DNA of 64,000 bases from Rhodococcus sp. PAMC28707. GTDB taxonomy: Bacteria > Actinomycetota > Actinomycetes > Mycobacteriales > Mycobacteriaceae. The notes below the pieces were generated by a model that had not been told where the DNA came from, searched no databases, and saw nothing but the letters and a program-made list of their open reading frames with translations. The position numbers were made by a program, and so were the translations under genes. Each line of letters starts with the position of its first letter. Positions within the stretch are counted from its first letter, which is position 1. This document shows positions 27,241 through 36,438 of this stretch, piece by piece. The stretch covers positions 3,437,501 through 3,501,500 of the forward strand of contig NZ_CP039253.1 of the NCBI RefSeq assembly GCF_004795915.1. Direction: 5' to 3'.

Positions 27241-28037
27241 CGAGTAGCACGAGCTTCCAGGATCTGGGTGATCGACCGAGCTGCGGTGACCACCTGGCGG
27301 GCATGGATGGCATGTTTCTCGTCCGCGGTCGAGGCATAGCGGAAAGCCGGGCCGGAGGAACTGACCGAGCCCAGAACATGATTGGACGCGTCGAAGAACG
27401 GCGCAGCGATGGAGGCCGCGCCAGTGTTTCGTTCGTTGATCGATGTCGCGTATCCGATGTCGCGGATCTCGGCGAGACGCTCACGAAAGGACACAGCGTC
27501 GACGTCGGGAGTGGTTCCCTGAAGCTCCTCGAGTGCTTCGACGGCGAAGTGGTCCGGCAGGAAGGCGAGGATTGCGCGGCTCGATGCCCCTGAGTGCAGC
27601 GGGAACTGGGGACCGATCTCGACAACCATCTTCACTTCCTGCGGACTTTCGTACTGATCGAGATAGACGCGCCGGTGGCCGACGAGAACGGACAGGGTCG
27701 CCGTCTCACGGGTTTCCGCGCGCAGTGTCCGAAGCACCGGGGCGGCGATCGATCGGACGTCGAGTTGGCTCCATGCCTTCGTGCCGAGGCCTATTGCAGC
27801 CGGGCCGAGCGAGTACGTCGATTCGCCGGCCATCGGCTGCACGATCGAGCGTGAGGCCAGCGACTGCAGAATCCGATGCACGACGGCCTTGCTCAGGTGC
27901 AGGCGTCGGGCGATCTCGGATACTCCGAGCGCGCGATCGGACTGTGCGAATGCGAGGAGCACATCTGCCACACGATCTGCTGACTCTGTGCCGGTGGATG
28001 TTTCGGCCAGTGAGGTGGAGCTGGGCGGCGTGACCAT
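27237..28037 (-). CDS. IclR-family transcriptional regulator of the catabolic island
   Basis: 266 residues. The N-terminal winged helix (about 20-80) contains VADVLLAFAQSDRALGVSEI and LHLSKAVVHRILQSL; the C-terminal effector domain has the IclR blocks HSGASSRAILAFLP and YATSINERNTGAASIAAPFFD. The ATG at 28037 has GGAAGGA 8 bases upstream. It is divergent from the ABC importer operon and its stop overlaps the lyase start, so it also controls its own operon. Two of the four palindromes that may be its operators lie in its promoter gap. The effector is probably a pathway intermediate. Confidence 0.92.
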   Translation of the reverse strand: MVTPPSSTSLAETSTGTESADRVADVLLAFAQSDRALGVSEIARRLHLSKAVVHRILQSLASRSIVQPMAGESTYSLGPAAIGLGTKAWSQLDVRSIAAPVLRTLRAETRETATLSVLVGHRRVYLDQYESPQEVKMVVEIGPQFPLHSGASSRAILAFLPDHFAVEALEELQGTTPDVDAVSFRERLAEIRDIGYATSINERNTGAASIAAPFFDASNHVLGSVSSSGPAFRYASTADEKHAIHARQVVTAARSITQILEARATR

Positions 28038-28097
28038 TCGGCCATCCTTCCGGAATTAGGGGGAAAATGTAGTTCTCCAAAGAGAGTCGACTCTAGC

Positions 28098-28113
28098 GTT
28101 CCGCTGAGCGAAC
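28098..28113. promoter_or_regulatory. IclR-type palindrome, site 3
   Basis: GTTCCGCTGAGCGAAC: the inferred 17-base palindrome with one base missing in the right half. It lies 61 bases upstream of the iclR start. Together with site 4 it forms the inverted pair AGCGTTCCGCT (28095) and AGCGGAACGCT (28215). Confidence 0.55.
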
Positions 28114-28205
28114 CGTACGCGTAACAAGAATTTCATCAAAGATGCTGTTCTATGGACGTGATGCGTGCCATACTCGGTTTTACGCGAATAGATCACCGAT
28201 TCCCT

Positions 28206-28222
28206 GGTGCGCTGAGCGGAAC
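28206..28222. promoter_or_regulatory. IclR-type palindrome, site 4
   Basis: GGTGCGCTGAGCGGAAC, 15 of 17 bases identical to the inferred palindrome, with an intact right half. It lies 58 bases upstream of the start of the ABC substrate-binding protein gene. Confidence 0.55.
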
Positions 28223-28279
28223 GCTTGACGCAGTGAGAGACGGTTCGACTCGACGCCTCGTGGGCGCGAAAGGCAGACA

Positions 28280-29500
28280 ATGAAGAAGCTTGTAGGCGTG
28301 CTGACAGCCGTCGCGGTAATGGGTGCAGCAGCGTGTGGATCCTCTTCGGGGTCCGACGACTCGGGTTCCATCAAGATCGGCTCCGTTCATCCCACCACCG
28401 GTGCCCTCGCGGGGGTCGGTGGATTGATGAACGACGGCGCCGCATTGGCGGTTGCCGATATCAACGCCGCCGGCGGAATCTCCTCACTCGAAGGCCGTCA
28501 GTTGGAGCTAGTCTCCGGTGACAGTCAGGGCAAGGCCGAGGTCGGGCAGAGTGAGGCGCAGCGATTGATCGACGAGGGTGCCGTCGCACTGGTCGGCACC
28601 TATCAGAGCGACGTCACGCAGAATGTCGCCTCGGTAGCCGAACGGTCCCGCGTGCCGCTCGTCATCGATGTCGCCGTGGACGACAAGATTCTCGATCAGG
28701 GCTATCAGTACTCGTTCCGTATGCAGCCCAACGCGTCCAGCATGGGAACCGACGGCGCCAAGGCATTGGCGGCGATCGGACAGCAGACCGGACAGTCCAT
28801 CGACAAGGTGTCCTACCTGCACATCGAAGGATCGTTCGGAGACAGCGTCTTCAACGCATTCGAAGCGGAAGCTGCCAACCAGGGCATCTCCTCGGTGCAG
28901 GAAATCACCTATCCCGCAACGAACTTCTCCGACGCAACCACTCAGGTTCGGGAAGCAGCCGTCAGTAACCCCGACGTCATCGTCGCCACCGGTTACTACC
29001 CGGATGGTCTCCTCATCGCCAAAGCGGTGCAGCAGCTGAACTTGAAGGTCAAGGGCGTCTACGGAATTGCCAACGGCGCGTTCGACGACAGCTCCTTCCC
29101 TGCGGCGGCCGGAGCTGCCGGTGAGGGCGTGCTCAGCGCCAATTACCACTTCGACGCGACGAGCGAGCGCACCAACGAGATTCGAGGCCGCTTCCAGCAG
29201 CAGTTCGGCCGCCCGATGGAGACCGCAGCAATGCTGTCCTACCAGGCCGTCGAGGTCATCGCTGCAGGTCTCGAGGACGGCAAGGACACCGATCCAGAGG
29301 CTCTGCGCGACGCCATTTCCGGTGTCTCCATCGAAGATCCACTGCTCGCGTTCGACGGACCCATCGAGTTCGACGAGACCGGTCAGAACAAGAACGCAAC
29401 GGTCATCGTCATGCAGGTCCGCGATGGTGCAGTAGCGCAGGTCTTCCCCGCGGAATTCGCCACGGACGCAATCGAATTCCCAGTCGGGGCCGGGCAGTGA
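28280..29500 (+). CDS. ABC importer substrate-binding lipoprotein (HAAT/Liv type)
   Basis: 406 residues. Signal peptide MKKLVGVLTAVAVMGAAACG with a lipobox ending at C19, then a Ser/Gly/Asp-rich linker and a two-lobed periplasmic-binding-type-1 fold (SIKIGSVHPTTGALAGVGG; INAAGGISSLEGRQLEL; ALVGTYQSDVTQ). This is the branched-chain-amino-acid-type family, which also takes up amides, urea and aromatic acids. GAAAGG precedes the ATG. It is the first gene of a nine-gene plus-strand run to 37625 whose genes mostly overlap by 4 bases. The ligand is presumably the substrate of the downstream enzymes. Confidence 0.93.
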   Translation: MKKLVGVLTAVAVMGAAACGSSSGSDDSGSIKIGSVHPTTGALAGVGGLMNDGAALAVADINAAGGISSLEGRQLELVSGDSQGKAEVGQSEAQRLIDEGAVALVGTYQSDVTQNVASVAERSRVPLVIDVAVDDKILDQGYQYSFRMQPNASSMGTDGAKALAAIGQQTGQSIDKVSYLHIEGSFGDSVFNAFEAEAANQGISSVQEITYPATNFSDATTQVREAAVSNPDVIVATGYYPDGLLIAKAVQQLNLKVKGVYGIANGAFDDSSFPAAAGAAGEGVLSANYHFDATSERTNEIRGRFQQQFGRPMETAAMLSYQAVEVIAAGLEDGKDTDPEALRDAISGVSIEDPLLAFDGPIEFDETGQNKNATVIVMQVRDGAVAQVFPAEFATDAIEFPVGAGQ

Positions 29501-30486
29501 CCGACGCAGCAACTGCGACGGCACCGGTCAAGCGGCGCACGCTGTCGGGGATGAACCCCGCGGTGGGCGTGGCGACCGTCGTGGTGGTGATCATGGCCGT
29601 CATTTATCTGGTGGGCGGCAAAGATCAAGGACTGGTGACCCAGTCGCTGGTTTCAGGATTGCTTCTCGGCGGCGTGTACGCGCTGATCTCGGTCGGTCTG
29701 ACACTGATTTTCGGAGTCTTGGGCATCGTGAACTTCGCCCAGGGCGCGATGCTGACGATGGCGATGTACATCGTGTATGCGCTGTCCACCGCCGGGCTAC
29801 CGGTGTATCTCGCCACCGTCATCGCGGTGCCGCTGATGTTCGTGTTCGGCATGATCGTGCAGGCAACGCTGTTGACGAAGCTGACGATCAGCGGCAGCCA
29901 CGACGGTCCACTACTGGTCACGCTCGGTCTGTCCCTGCTCATCATCAACGTCTTGCTGATGATCTTCGGGGGAAGGCCCAAATCGGTTCAAGCCCCGATC
30001 GACGGTTCGGTCTCGATCCTCGGAGCCGTGGCGTCGTGGCCGCGGGTTCTGGCCTTCATCGGAGCCGCTCTCGTCGCCGTCGCATTGACTGCCGTGCTCA
30101 AGCGCACCCCGCTCGGGCTGTCCATTCGCGCAGTGGCGTCGAACTCCGAAGGAGCCAAACTCGTCGGAGTCGACATCGGCCGCGTCTACGCCCTGACCTT
30201 CGGCATCGGTGCGGCATGTGTCGCCGTCGCCGGGGGATTGATGACCCCGTTCACCAGTCTCACCCCGTCGGTGGGAGAGCAGTTCACCATCCTCGCATTC
30301 GTCATCGTCGTGCTCGGTGGTCTCGGAAGCGTTGTCGGTGCCGTGATCGGCGGTTTGGTGATCGGCCTGGTGCAGACGGTCGGAGCTCTCTTCCTCCCCG
30401 GTACCGGATCACTCATTCTGGTGTTCGCGGTGTTCATCCTCGTCCTGTTTCTCAAGCCCGAAGGATTGTACGGAGCCCGCCGATGA
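29497..30486 (+). CDS. HAAT ABC importer permease, LivH type
   Basis: 329 residues. GTG start inside the preceding stop. About eight hydrophobic segments are seen; LVSGLLLGGVYALISVGLTL and FGVLGIVNFAQGAMLTMAMY are the LivH signatures, and SNSEGAKLVGVDIGRVYAL is the EAA-like loop that contacts the ATPases. It pairs with the LivM-type permease that follows. Confidence 0.93.
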   Translation: MTDAATATAPVKRRTLSGMNPAVGVATVVVVIMAVIYLVGGKDQGLVTQSLVSGLLLGGVYALISVGLTLIFGVLGIVNFAQGAMLTMAMYIVYALSTAGLPVYLATVIAVPLMFVFGMIVQATLLTKLTISGSHDGPLLVTLGLSLLIINVLLMIFGGRPKSVQAPIDGSVSILGAVASWPRVLAFIGAALVAVALTAVLKRTPLGLSIRAVASNSEGAKLVGVDIGRVYALTFGIGAACVAVAGGLMTPFTSLTPSVGEQFTILAFVIVVLGGLGSVVGAVIGGLVIGLVQTVGALFLPGTGSLILVFAVFILVLFLKPEGLYGARR

Positions 30487-31526
30487 CCGACACTGTGACA
30501 GCACCGACATCGGTGCCAGAAGATTCTCGACTGAAAGACACCTGGCTGAAACGGCAGCTCATCACGCTCGTCATCGGCTTCGTCGTCGTAGCTGCGTTGC
30601 CACTGATTCTCGGTGAGCAAGCTCAGACCGTTGCCGTTCGGACGCTGATCTTCGCCCTCATGGCAGTGGCGTGGAACATCATGAGCGGCTTCGGCGGGAT
30701 GTTCAGCTTCGGCCACGCCGCGTTCTTCGGTATCGGTGCGTACACCGGGGCCTACCTGCTGGTGGACTATGGAATCTCGCCCTGGATCTCGATGGCGGTC
30801 GCCGCGGTGATCTCGGCCTCGGTCGGAACGCTGCTCGCCTATCTGTGTCTGCGCTACCGGCTTGCCGGTTCCTATTTCGCGTTGGCTACCTTCGCCTTTG
30901 CTCAGATGTTCCTGTTGCTGGTGCAGAACCTGGAGGTCTTCCACAAGACCGAAGGATTCAATGTGCCGCTTCTACCACGTGATTCGTGGTGGATGCTGCA
31001 GTTCGAGAAAGGAAGTCCCAACTACATCTGGATCCCATTGGTGATTCTCGCGCTTGCCGTGCTCGGCACTATCTTCTACGTGCGTTCCCGAGCCGGCCAG
31101 TTCGTCCAAGCGGTGCGCGACGACGAGACCGCAGCCGCGTCACTTGGCATCGATACGATGAAATACCGCCTCATCGCGGTCGCGTCCAGCTGTGCACTGA
31201 TCGCGGTCGCCGGCGTGTACTACACGCAGTACTACTTTTTCGTCGGTCCGGAACAGGCCTTCGGATCCGCGGTATCGGTTGAAGCCATCGTTCCCGCCGT
31301 CATCGGTGGGATCGGCACCATCTGGGGCCCGGTCCTCGGCGCCGCAGTGATCGGGCCACTGTCGGAGATCATCAACGAACTCCTGCGCAACCCGCCGGGA
31401 TTTCTCGGATTTCTCGATGGTGCAATCGGTCTAGACGTAGCGGTGTACTCGGTGATCTTGATCCTGATCGTCATATTCCTCCCCAAGGGGATCTTCGGCA
31501 CTATCCGTGAGAGGTGGTTTCGATGA
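30483..31526 (+). CDS. HAAT ABC importer permease, LivM type
   Basis: 347 residues from ATG at 30483, overlapping the LivH stop; an in-frame extension upstream is only LivH in another phase. LMAVAWNIMSGFGGMFSFGH is the LivM opening signature, and RDDETAAASLGIDTMKYRL is the cytoplasmic EAA-like loop. About nine hydrophobic segments are visible. The stop overlaps the ATPase start by 4 bases. Confidence 0.93.
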   Translation: MTDTVTAPTSVPEDSRLKDTWLKRQLITLVIGFVVVAALPLILGEQAQTVAVRTLIFALMAVAWNIMSGFGGMFSFGHAAFFGIGAYTGAYLLVDYGISPWISMAVAAVISASVGTLLAYLCLRYRLAGSYFALATFAFAQMFLLLVQNLEVFHKTEGFNVPLLPRDSWWMLQFEKGSPNYIWIPLVILALAVLGTIFYVRSRAGQFVQAVRDDETAAASLGIDTMKYRLIAVASSCALIAVAGVYYTQYYFFVGPEQAFGSAVSVEAIVPAVIGGIGTIWGPVLGAAVIGPLSEIINELLRNPPGFLGFLDGAIGLDVAVYSVILILIVIFLPKGIFGTIRERWFR

Positions 31527-32245
31527 GCCTGCTGAGCATCGAAGGTCTGAGTAAATCCTTCTCCGGGATTCATGCCGTACGAAACGTCACCCTCGACGTT
31601 TCCGAGCACGAATTTCTGGGCATCATCGGCCCCAACGGTGCGGGCAAGACCACACTGTTCTCACTTCTGTCCGGTGAGCAACCGCCCACCGAGGGGCGAA
31701 TCGTTTTCGACGGCAAAGACATCACCGGTTGGCCTGCCAACAAGATCGCACGCAGCGGACTAGTTCGGACTTTCCAGCTCATGCGACCGTTCGAATCGAT
31801 GTCGGTGCTCGAGAACGTCACCGTCGCAGCGCTGAGCAAGCGTCGATCGCGTAAGGACGCGCGCCGACATGCACTCGAGGTACTCGATCGAGTGCAGCTT
31901 TCGGACCAGGTCGGCGGCACAGTGTCGACCATGTCCACCGCCGGTCTCAAACGGCTCGAGCTGGCACGCGCGCTGGCTATGGAGCCACGTGTCGTGCTGC
32001 TCGACGAGGTACTCGCCGGATTGGTACCAGCCGAGCGGGCCCCGATGATCGAGTTGCTGCGCACCCTGCACGACGAGGGCCAGACCGTGTTGTTCGTCGA
32101 ACACATCATGGCGGCTGTCATGGCGCTTTCCGAGCGCCTCGTCGTCATGCACGAAGGTGCGGTGTTGACCTCGGGGGATCCACGCACGGTCATCGAGGAC
32201 AGCCGCGTCGTCGAGGCATATCTCGGTGAGGAGAAGACGGCATGA
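31523..32245 (+). CDS. HAAT ABC importer ATPase, LivG type
   Basis: 240 residues from ATG at 31523. Walker A is GPNGAGKTT (about 36-44), and the Walker B region is VVLLDEVLAGLVPAE. The C-loop, usually LSYGEQRRLE in LivG, reads MSTAGLKRLELARAL, so the canonical Ser-x-Gly-Gln/Glu is altered. LivF downstream has an intact C-loop, which would leave one normal ATP site in a LivG-LivF pair. DEV in place of DEP occurs in some HAAT ATPases. Start and stop both overlap neighbours by 4 bases. Confidence 0.92.
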   Translation: MSLLSIEGLSKSFSGIHAVRNVTLDVSEHEFLGIIGPNGAGKTTLFSLLSGEQPPTEGRIVFDGKDITGWPANKIARSGLVRTFQLMRPFESMSVLENVTVAALSKRRSRKDARRHALEVLDRVQLSDQVGGTVSTMSTAGLKRLELARALAMEPRVVLLDEVLAGLVPAERAPMIELLRTLHDEGQTVLFVEHIMAAVMALSERLVVMHEGAVLTSGDPRTVIEDSRVVEAYLGEEKTA

Positions 32246-32946
32246 TGCTCGAGATCGACAACTTGCACGCCGGATATCGGCGTTTGGAAATTCTGCATGG
32301 ACTGGATATGTCCATCGCAAAGAACGAGATCGTTTCGCTCATCGGCGCGAACGGTGCAGGCAAGACGACGACCTTGCGAGCATTGTCCGGACTGGTCTCA
32401 CCGACCGGCGGCCGAATCATGTTGGACGGGGTCCCTATTCACGGGATGCGAGCCGACCGGATCGTCAAGGCGGGCTTGGTCCATGTCGCACAGGACCGTG
32501 CACTGTTCGGTGCCCTGCCGGTCTTCGAGAATCTCGAAATGGGTGCGTACACACAGAAGCGCACTACGGTCAAGGAGTCCCTGGACCAGGTATACGATCT
32601 GTTTCCCATCCTCGCCGAGCGTCGTGATCAGCTCGCCGCCACCATGTCCGGCGGACAGCAACAGATGCTTGCCATCGGTCGTGCGTTGATGGCGAAGCCT
32701 CGGCTTCTCACGCTCGACGAACCATCGGTGGGGTTGGCCCCTAAACTGGCCGCTCAGGTTTTGGACGCAATTGTGCGTATCCGCGATACCGGTGTGACAG
32801 TGCTCATCGTCGAACAGAACGCTGCACAAGCGCTCGACATCTCCGATCGCGCCTACGTGATCGAGAGCGGCTCGATCGTGCTCACAGGCACGGGATCCGA
32901 GCTTGCTCACGACGATCGCGTCAAGGCCGCCTACCTCGGAATTTAG
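32242..32946 (+). CDS. HAAT ABC importer ATPase, LivF type
   Basis: 234 residues. Walker A GANGAGKTTTLRALSGL (about 32-48), intact C-loop MSGGQQQMLAIGRAL, Walker B LLTLDEPSVGLAPKL, and the switch His replaced by the usual LivF Gln/Asn-type VEQNAAQAL. The ATG overlaps the LivG stop; a second ATG three bases later is equally possible. It completes the five-gene importer; the enzyme genes start 13 bases later. Confidence 0.93.
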   Translation: MMLEIDNLHAGYRRLEILHGLDMSIAKNEIVSLIGANGAGKTTTLRALSGLVSPTGGRIMLDGVPIHGMRADRIVKAGLVHVAQDRALFGALPVFENLEMGAYTQKRTTVKESLDQVYDLFPILAERRDQLAATMSGGQQQMLAIGRALMAKPRLLTLDEPSVGLAPKLAAQVLDAIVRIRDTGVTVLIVEQNAAQALDISDRAYVIESGSIVLTGTGSELAHDDRVKAAYLGI

Positions 32947-32959
32947 GAGTTACGCCCAC

Positions 32960-33592
32960 ATGCGCCTCTTGGCATTCACCCCCATCGATGTCGACGACAC
33001 AGAACTGCGTCGTCGACAGGAACGCTACGATCAGCTCGCACCCGAGACAGTGTCCGTCGAACTACGAAACATCGGTGCAGTTGCACCTTCGGCACTCGAC
33101 ACCGAGGAAGAGATCCGAGCATCGGAAAAGGTTCTTGCAGAGGCATTTCGGACAGTCGATCCGACCGGATTCGACGGGTTTCTACCAGACTGCGTTCTCG
33201 ATCCATGTGCGGAAGAAGCGGATTCGTTCGCACGTCCGCTGTATGGATTGTCGCGATTGACAGCTTCGTTCTTCCTCTCACAGGGATTGCACGTCGGCGC
33301 ACTGGCTCGAAACGGTGCCATCGCAGCAGAATTGGACTCTCGACTGGCGTCCTACGACATAATTGCCGATCCGACGAAAGTCCTCGGCCTCGATGTCGCC
33401 GATATCGCCGACTCACAGGCCTGGGGCCGCGCGGTGACCGAGCGTGCGGCATCGATGACCTGCGACGTCGCCATCAACGCCTGCTCGGCGGTGGAACTGG
33501 CTGATCCCCCCGCGCGACCACTGGTCGTCGACCCGACCGCGATTGCGCTCCAACTCCTGGGGCTGCAGTCGAGATGGGTAACGCAGGCATGA
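32960..33592 (+). CDS. Asp/Glu racemase-superfamily protein (hydantoin-racemase-like)
   Basis: 210 residues from ATG at 32960; AGGAG lies 9 bases upstream, directly after the LivF stop. The two half-sites typical of the fold are seen around the Cys of PDCVLDPC (about 75-80) and the Cys of VAINACSAVEL (about 180). Relatives include Asp/Glu and hydantoin racemases, maleate isomerase and arylmalonate decarboxylase. Linkage to a cyclic amidohydrolase fits a hydantoin-racemase-like role, but the Cys surroundings are atypical, so isomerase or decarboxylase remain possible. The stop overlaps the next start by 4 bases. Confidence 0.72.
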   Translation: MRLLAFTPIDVDDTELRRRQERYDQLAPETVSVELRNIGAVAPSALDTEEEIRASEKVLAEAFRTVDPTGFDGFLPDCVLDPCAEEADSFARPLYGLSRLTASFFLSQGLHVGALARNGAIAAELDSRLASYDIIADPTKVLGLDVADIADSQAWGRAVTERAASMTCDVAINACSAVELADPPARPLVVDPTAIALQLLGLQSRWVTQA

Positions 33593-34944
33593 GCGAGAAC
33601 GGACCCGACCTCGTCGTGGCAGGAGCGGGCGGCGGTCTCGTCGCTGCGCTTCGGGCCGCCCAACGTGGGCTCGATGTCTTGGTCGTCGAGGCGAGCGAGC
33701 ACTTCAAGCGCGGCAACAACACCGCGATGTCGACGGCCATGATTCCAGGGGCCGGATCGCGATGGCAGCGTGAGTCCGGGATCGACGATTCGCCAGGACA
33801 ATTCGTCGACGACATCCTCCGTAAAACCAAGGGTACGGCCGACGAACGCCTTGCTCACGCCTTGGCGAATGTCAGCGCGCAACTGGTGGAATGGTTGGCC
33901 GACTACCTGAAGATGCCGCTGGAGCTCGTCACCGACTTTTCCTATCCAGGTCACTCGCAATTGCGTTGCCACACAGTCGAGGGCCGTCACGGTACCGCGA
34001 TCGTCGATCATCTCGTCCGCGCAGTCGCCGACGAGCCGAGGATCGATCTGTTGGTGCCGGCTCGGCTCACCGAGGTCACGGTCGATGTCGAAGGCAGAGT
34101 CGACGGTGTGGTGATCGCACTGCCCGACGGCAGCACCGAATCGATACCGACGAAGGCTGTGCTGTTGGCCACCAATGGTTACGGTGCCGACCCCGATCTC
34201 GTTGCAGATTACGTTCCGGAGATTGCGGCGGCTCGATATCACGGTAGCGAATATTCGGTGGGCGATGCGCTGAGTATCGGTGCACGCCTTGGTGCCGAAT
34301 CGAAGTTCCTCGACTCCTACCAAGGGCATGCAGCGCTGTCGAAGAAGGCCGGAACACTCGTCGGTTGGGCAACGGTGATGCACGGTGGTGTCGTGCTCGA
34401 TCTGGAAGGCCGACGGTTCGGCGACGAGACCACCGGCTACTCCGAGTACGCGGCTGCCCTCGCTGCCCGACCACACTCCGAGGGTTGGATTATCATCGAC
34501 CACTCGATCTATGACAAGTGTTTGTCCTTCAAAGACTTTCGGCAGACTGTAGAGTCCGGTGCGCTCGTCTGGGCGGACGGCGCCGCGGAGCTTGCCGAGG
34601 CGACGGGCCTACCGTCGGACGCAGTCGTGGACGAACTTTCCACTCTCGACAGCGTTGCCCGGGGCATAGTCGCAGATCCATACGGTCGCACCTCTTTCGA
34701 GCACACGCTGGCGGCGCCGTATGCAGCGATCAAGATCGTGCCAGCGTTGTTCCACACCCAAGGTGGACTCGTCGTCGACGAGAACGCTCGGGTGCTGCGG
34801 CCGTCGGGCACGCCTATCGACGGGCTGTTCGCGTCGGGCGGTGCGGCGATGGGAATTTCCGGTCACGGTGCCGCCGGCTACCTTGCGGGTAACGGATTGC
34901 TACCTGCTCTCGGCCTGGCATACCTCGCTGCCGGCTACATCTGA
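33589..34944 (+). CDS. FAD-dependent oxidoreductase, fumarate-reductase flavoprotein type
   Basis: 451 residues from ATG at 33589, overlapping the racemase stop. The N-terminal dinucleotide fold is DLVVAGAGGGLVAALRAAQR with the acidic VLVVEAS; the C-terminal FAD segment is GLFASGGAAMGISGHGAAGY. The middle has the FAD_binding_2 layout of fumarate reductase, urocanate reductase and ketosteroid dehydrogenases. It has no haem motif and no export signal, so it works in the cytoplasm. In this cluster it most likely reduces or oxidises a C=C bond next to a carbonyl in the ring substrate; that is inferred from family and neighbours. Confidence 0.87.
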   Translation: MSENGPDLVVAGAGGGLVAALRAAQRGLDVLVVEASEHFKRGNNTAMSTAMIPGAGSRWQRESGIDDSPGQFVDDILRKTKGTADERLAHALANVSAQLVEWLADYLKMPLELVTDFSYPGHSQLRCHTVEGRHGTAIVDHLVRAVADEPRIDLLVPARLTEVTVDVEGRVDGVVIALPDGSTESIPTKAVLLATNGYGADPDLVADYVPEIAAARYHGSEYSVGDALSIGARLGAESKFLDSYQGHAALSKKAGTLVGWATVMHGGVVLDLEGRRFGDETTGYSEYAAALAARPHSEGWIIIDHSIYDKCLSFKDFRQTVESGALVWADGAAELAEATGLPSDAVVDELSTLDSVARGIVADPYGRTSFEHTLAAPYAAIKIVPALFHTQGGLVVDENARVLRPSGTPIDGLFASGGAAMGISGHGAAGYLAGNGLLPALGLAYLAAGYI

Positions 34945-34974
34945 TTTTCTCCCCATTTCGAAAGGATCCACCAG

Positions 34975-36438
34975 ATGTCTACGTTGATCACCAATGCACG
35001 TGTAGTCCGTCCAGGCTCGGATGCCCCCGAAGACGGTGAGCTCCTCGACCTGCTCATCGAAGACGGCAAGTTCACTCGAATCGAGGCCGGGATTTCTGCC
35101 GACGCGGCGGACACCGTGATCGATGCTGCAGGCAAGATCGCCTTCCCCGGAGTGGTCGATGCACACCAGCATTGGGGAATTTACAACCCGCTCGGTGAAG
35201 ACGCCGAAACCGAGTCTCGAGCCTGCGTGCAGGGCGGCGTCACGACGTCGTTGTCCTACATGCGCACCGGGCAGTACTACATGAACACCGGTGGGTCCTA
35301 TGCGGACGTGTTTCCGAAGGTCCTCGAAGCAACCGAGGGGCGCCCGTACGTCGACTACGCGTATCACCTGGCGCCGATGTCGAAGGAGCACATCGCGGAG
35401 ATCCCGTCGCTCATCGCCGACCACGGCGTGACCTCGTTCAAAATCTTCATGTTCTACGGCAGCCATGGCTTGCACGGGCGCAGCGTCGATCAGAGCGAGT
35501 TCCTGATGACGCCGGAAGGCGAGCGTTACGACCTGGCGCATTTCGAATTCGTCATGCGTGGAATCCAGGCCGCCCGCGAACAGTTGGGCGACAAGGCCGA
35601 GCACATCTCGCTGTCGCTGCACTGTGAGACCGCCGAGATCATGAGTGCCTACACCAAGATCGTCGAAGAAGAAGGAACCCTGCAGGGCCTCGCCGCCTAC
35701 AGTGCGTCCCGCCCGCCACATTCCGAGGGACTTGCGGTCACCATCGCGGCGTTCCTGGCAGACGAGACACAGTTGCCGAACATCAACTTGCTGCACCTGT
35801 CCTCGCGTAAGGCAATGACGGCCGCGATGCGGATGGCGAAAGCGTTCCCGCACGTCAACTTCCGTCGTGAGGTCACCATCGGGCACCTGCTGGCCGATAT
35901 CGAGACCGCCTACGGACTCGGCGGTAAGGTCAACCCGCCACTTCGCCCCCGAGACGACGTCGAAGCACTGTGGGAGCATCTGCTCGCCGGTGACATCGAC
36001 TGGGTAGTCAGCGATCATGCATGCTGCAAGGACGAGAAGAAGTTCGCCGAGGATCGTGGCGACATCTTCGCCGCGAAATCCGGATTCGGTGGTGCCGAGT
36101 ACCTGCTCCCAGGTTTGGTCTCCGAAGGCCGTAAGCGTGGACTCAGCTGGCGTCGCATCGCCGAGCTCACTTCGCTCAATCCAGCTTCGCGCTACGGACT
36201 TCCGGGTAAGGGCGATATCGCTGTCGGCATGGATGCGGACATCGCACTGGTGGACCCGGATCACACGTGGACCGTGCGTCCGGAAGATTCGGAGTCGACT
36301 CAGGAGTACACCCCGTTCGAGGGCTTCGAGCTGGGAGCGAAGGTGACCGACACCTTCGTCCGGGGACAGCGTGTGCTGGCCGACGGCTCGGTATCCGGCA
36401 GCCCGGCCGGTCGCTACCTGCATCGCCCGTACAAGTGA
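34975..36438 (+). CDS. Cyclic amidohydrolase (dihydropyrimidinase/hydantoinase-like)
   Basis: 487 residues, with GAAAGGA 11 bases before the ATG. The full binuclear-metal set is present: H64 and H66 (DAHQHWG), carbamylated-lysine candidate K156 (FKIFMFYG), H216 (LSLHCET), H274 (LLHLSS) and D347 (VSDHAC). The urease-like beta domain flanks the barrel (LITNARVV at the start, GMDADIALVDPDHTW near the end). Members open cyclic amides such as hydantoin, dihydropyrimidines, allantoin or imides. The exact ring is not readable from the sequence. The stop overlaps the CoA-transferase start by 4 bases. Confidence 0.9.
   Translation: MSTLITNARVVRPGSDAPEDGELLDLLIEDGKFTRIEAGISADAADTVIDAAGKIAFPGVVDAHQHWGIYNPLGEDAETESRACVQGGVTTSLSYMRTGQYYMNTGGSYADVFPKVLEATEGRPYVDYAYHLAPMSKEHIAEIPSLIADHGVTSFKIFMFYGSHGLHGRSVDQSEFLMTPEGERYDLAHFEFVMRGIQAAREQLGDKAEHISLSLHCETAEIMSAYTKIVEEEGTLQGLAAYSASRPPHSEGLAVTIAAFLADETQLPNINLLHLSSRKAMTAAMRMAKAFPHVNFRREVTIGHLLADIETAYGLGGKVNPPLRPRDDVEALWEHLLAGDIDWVVSDHACCKDEKKFAEDRGDIFAAKSGFGGAEYLLPGLVSEGRKRGLSWRRIAELTSLNPASRYGLPGKGDIAVGMDADIALVDPDHTWTVRPEDSESTQEYTPFEGFELGAKVTDTFVRGQRVLADGSVSGSPAGRYLHRPYK

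Noticed and set aside
28508-29524. Antisense frame opposite the importer binding protein
   Set aside because: No recognisable protein features; the sense gene has signal peptide, lipobox and full family length.
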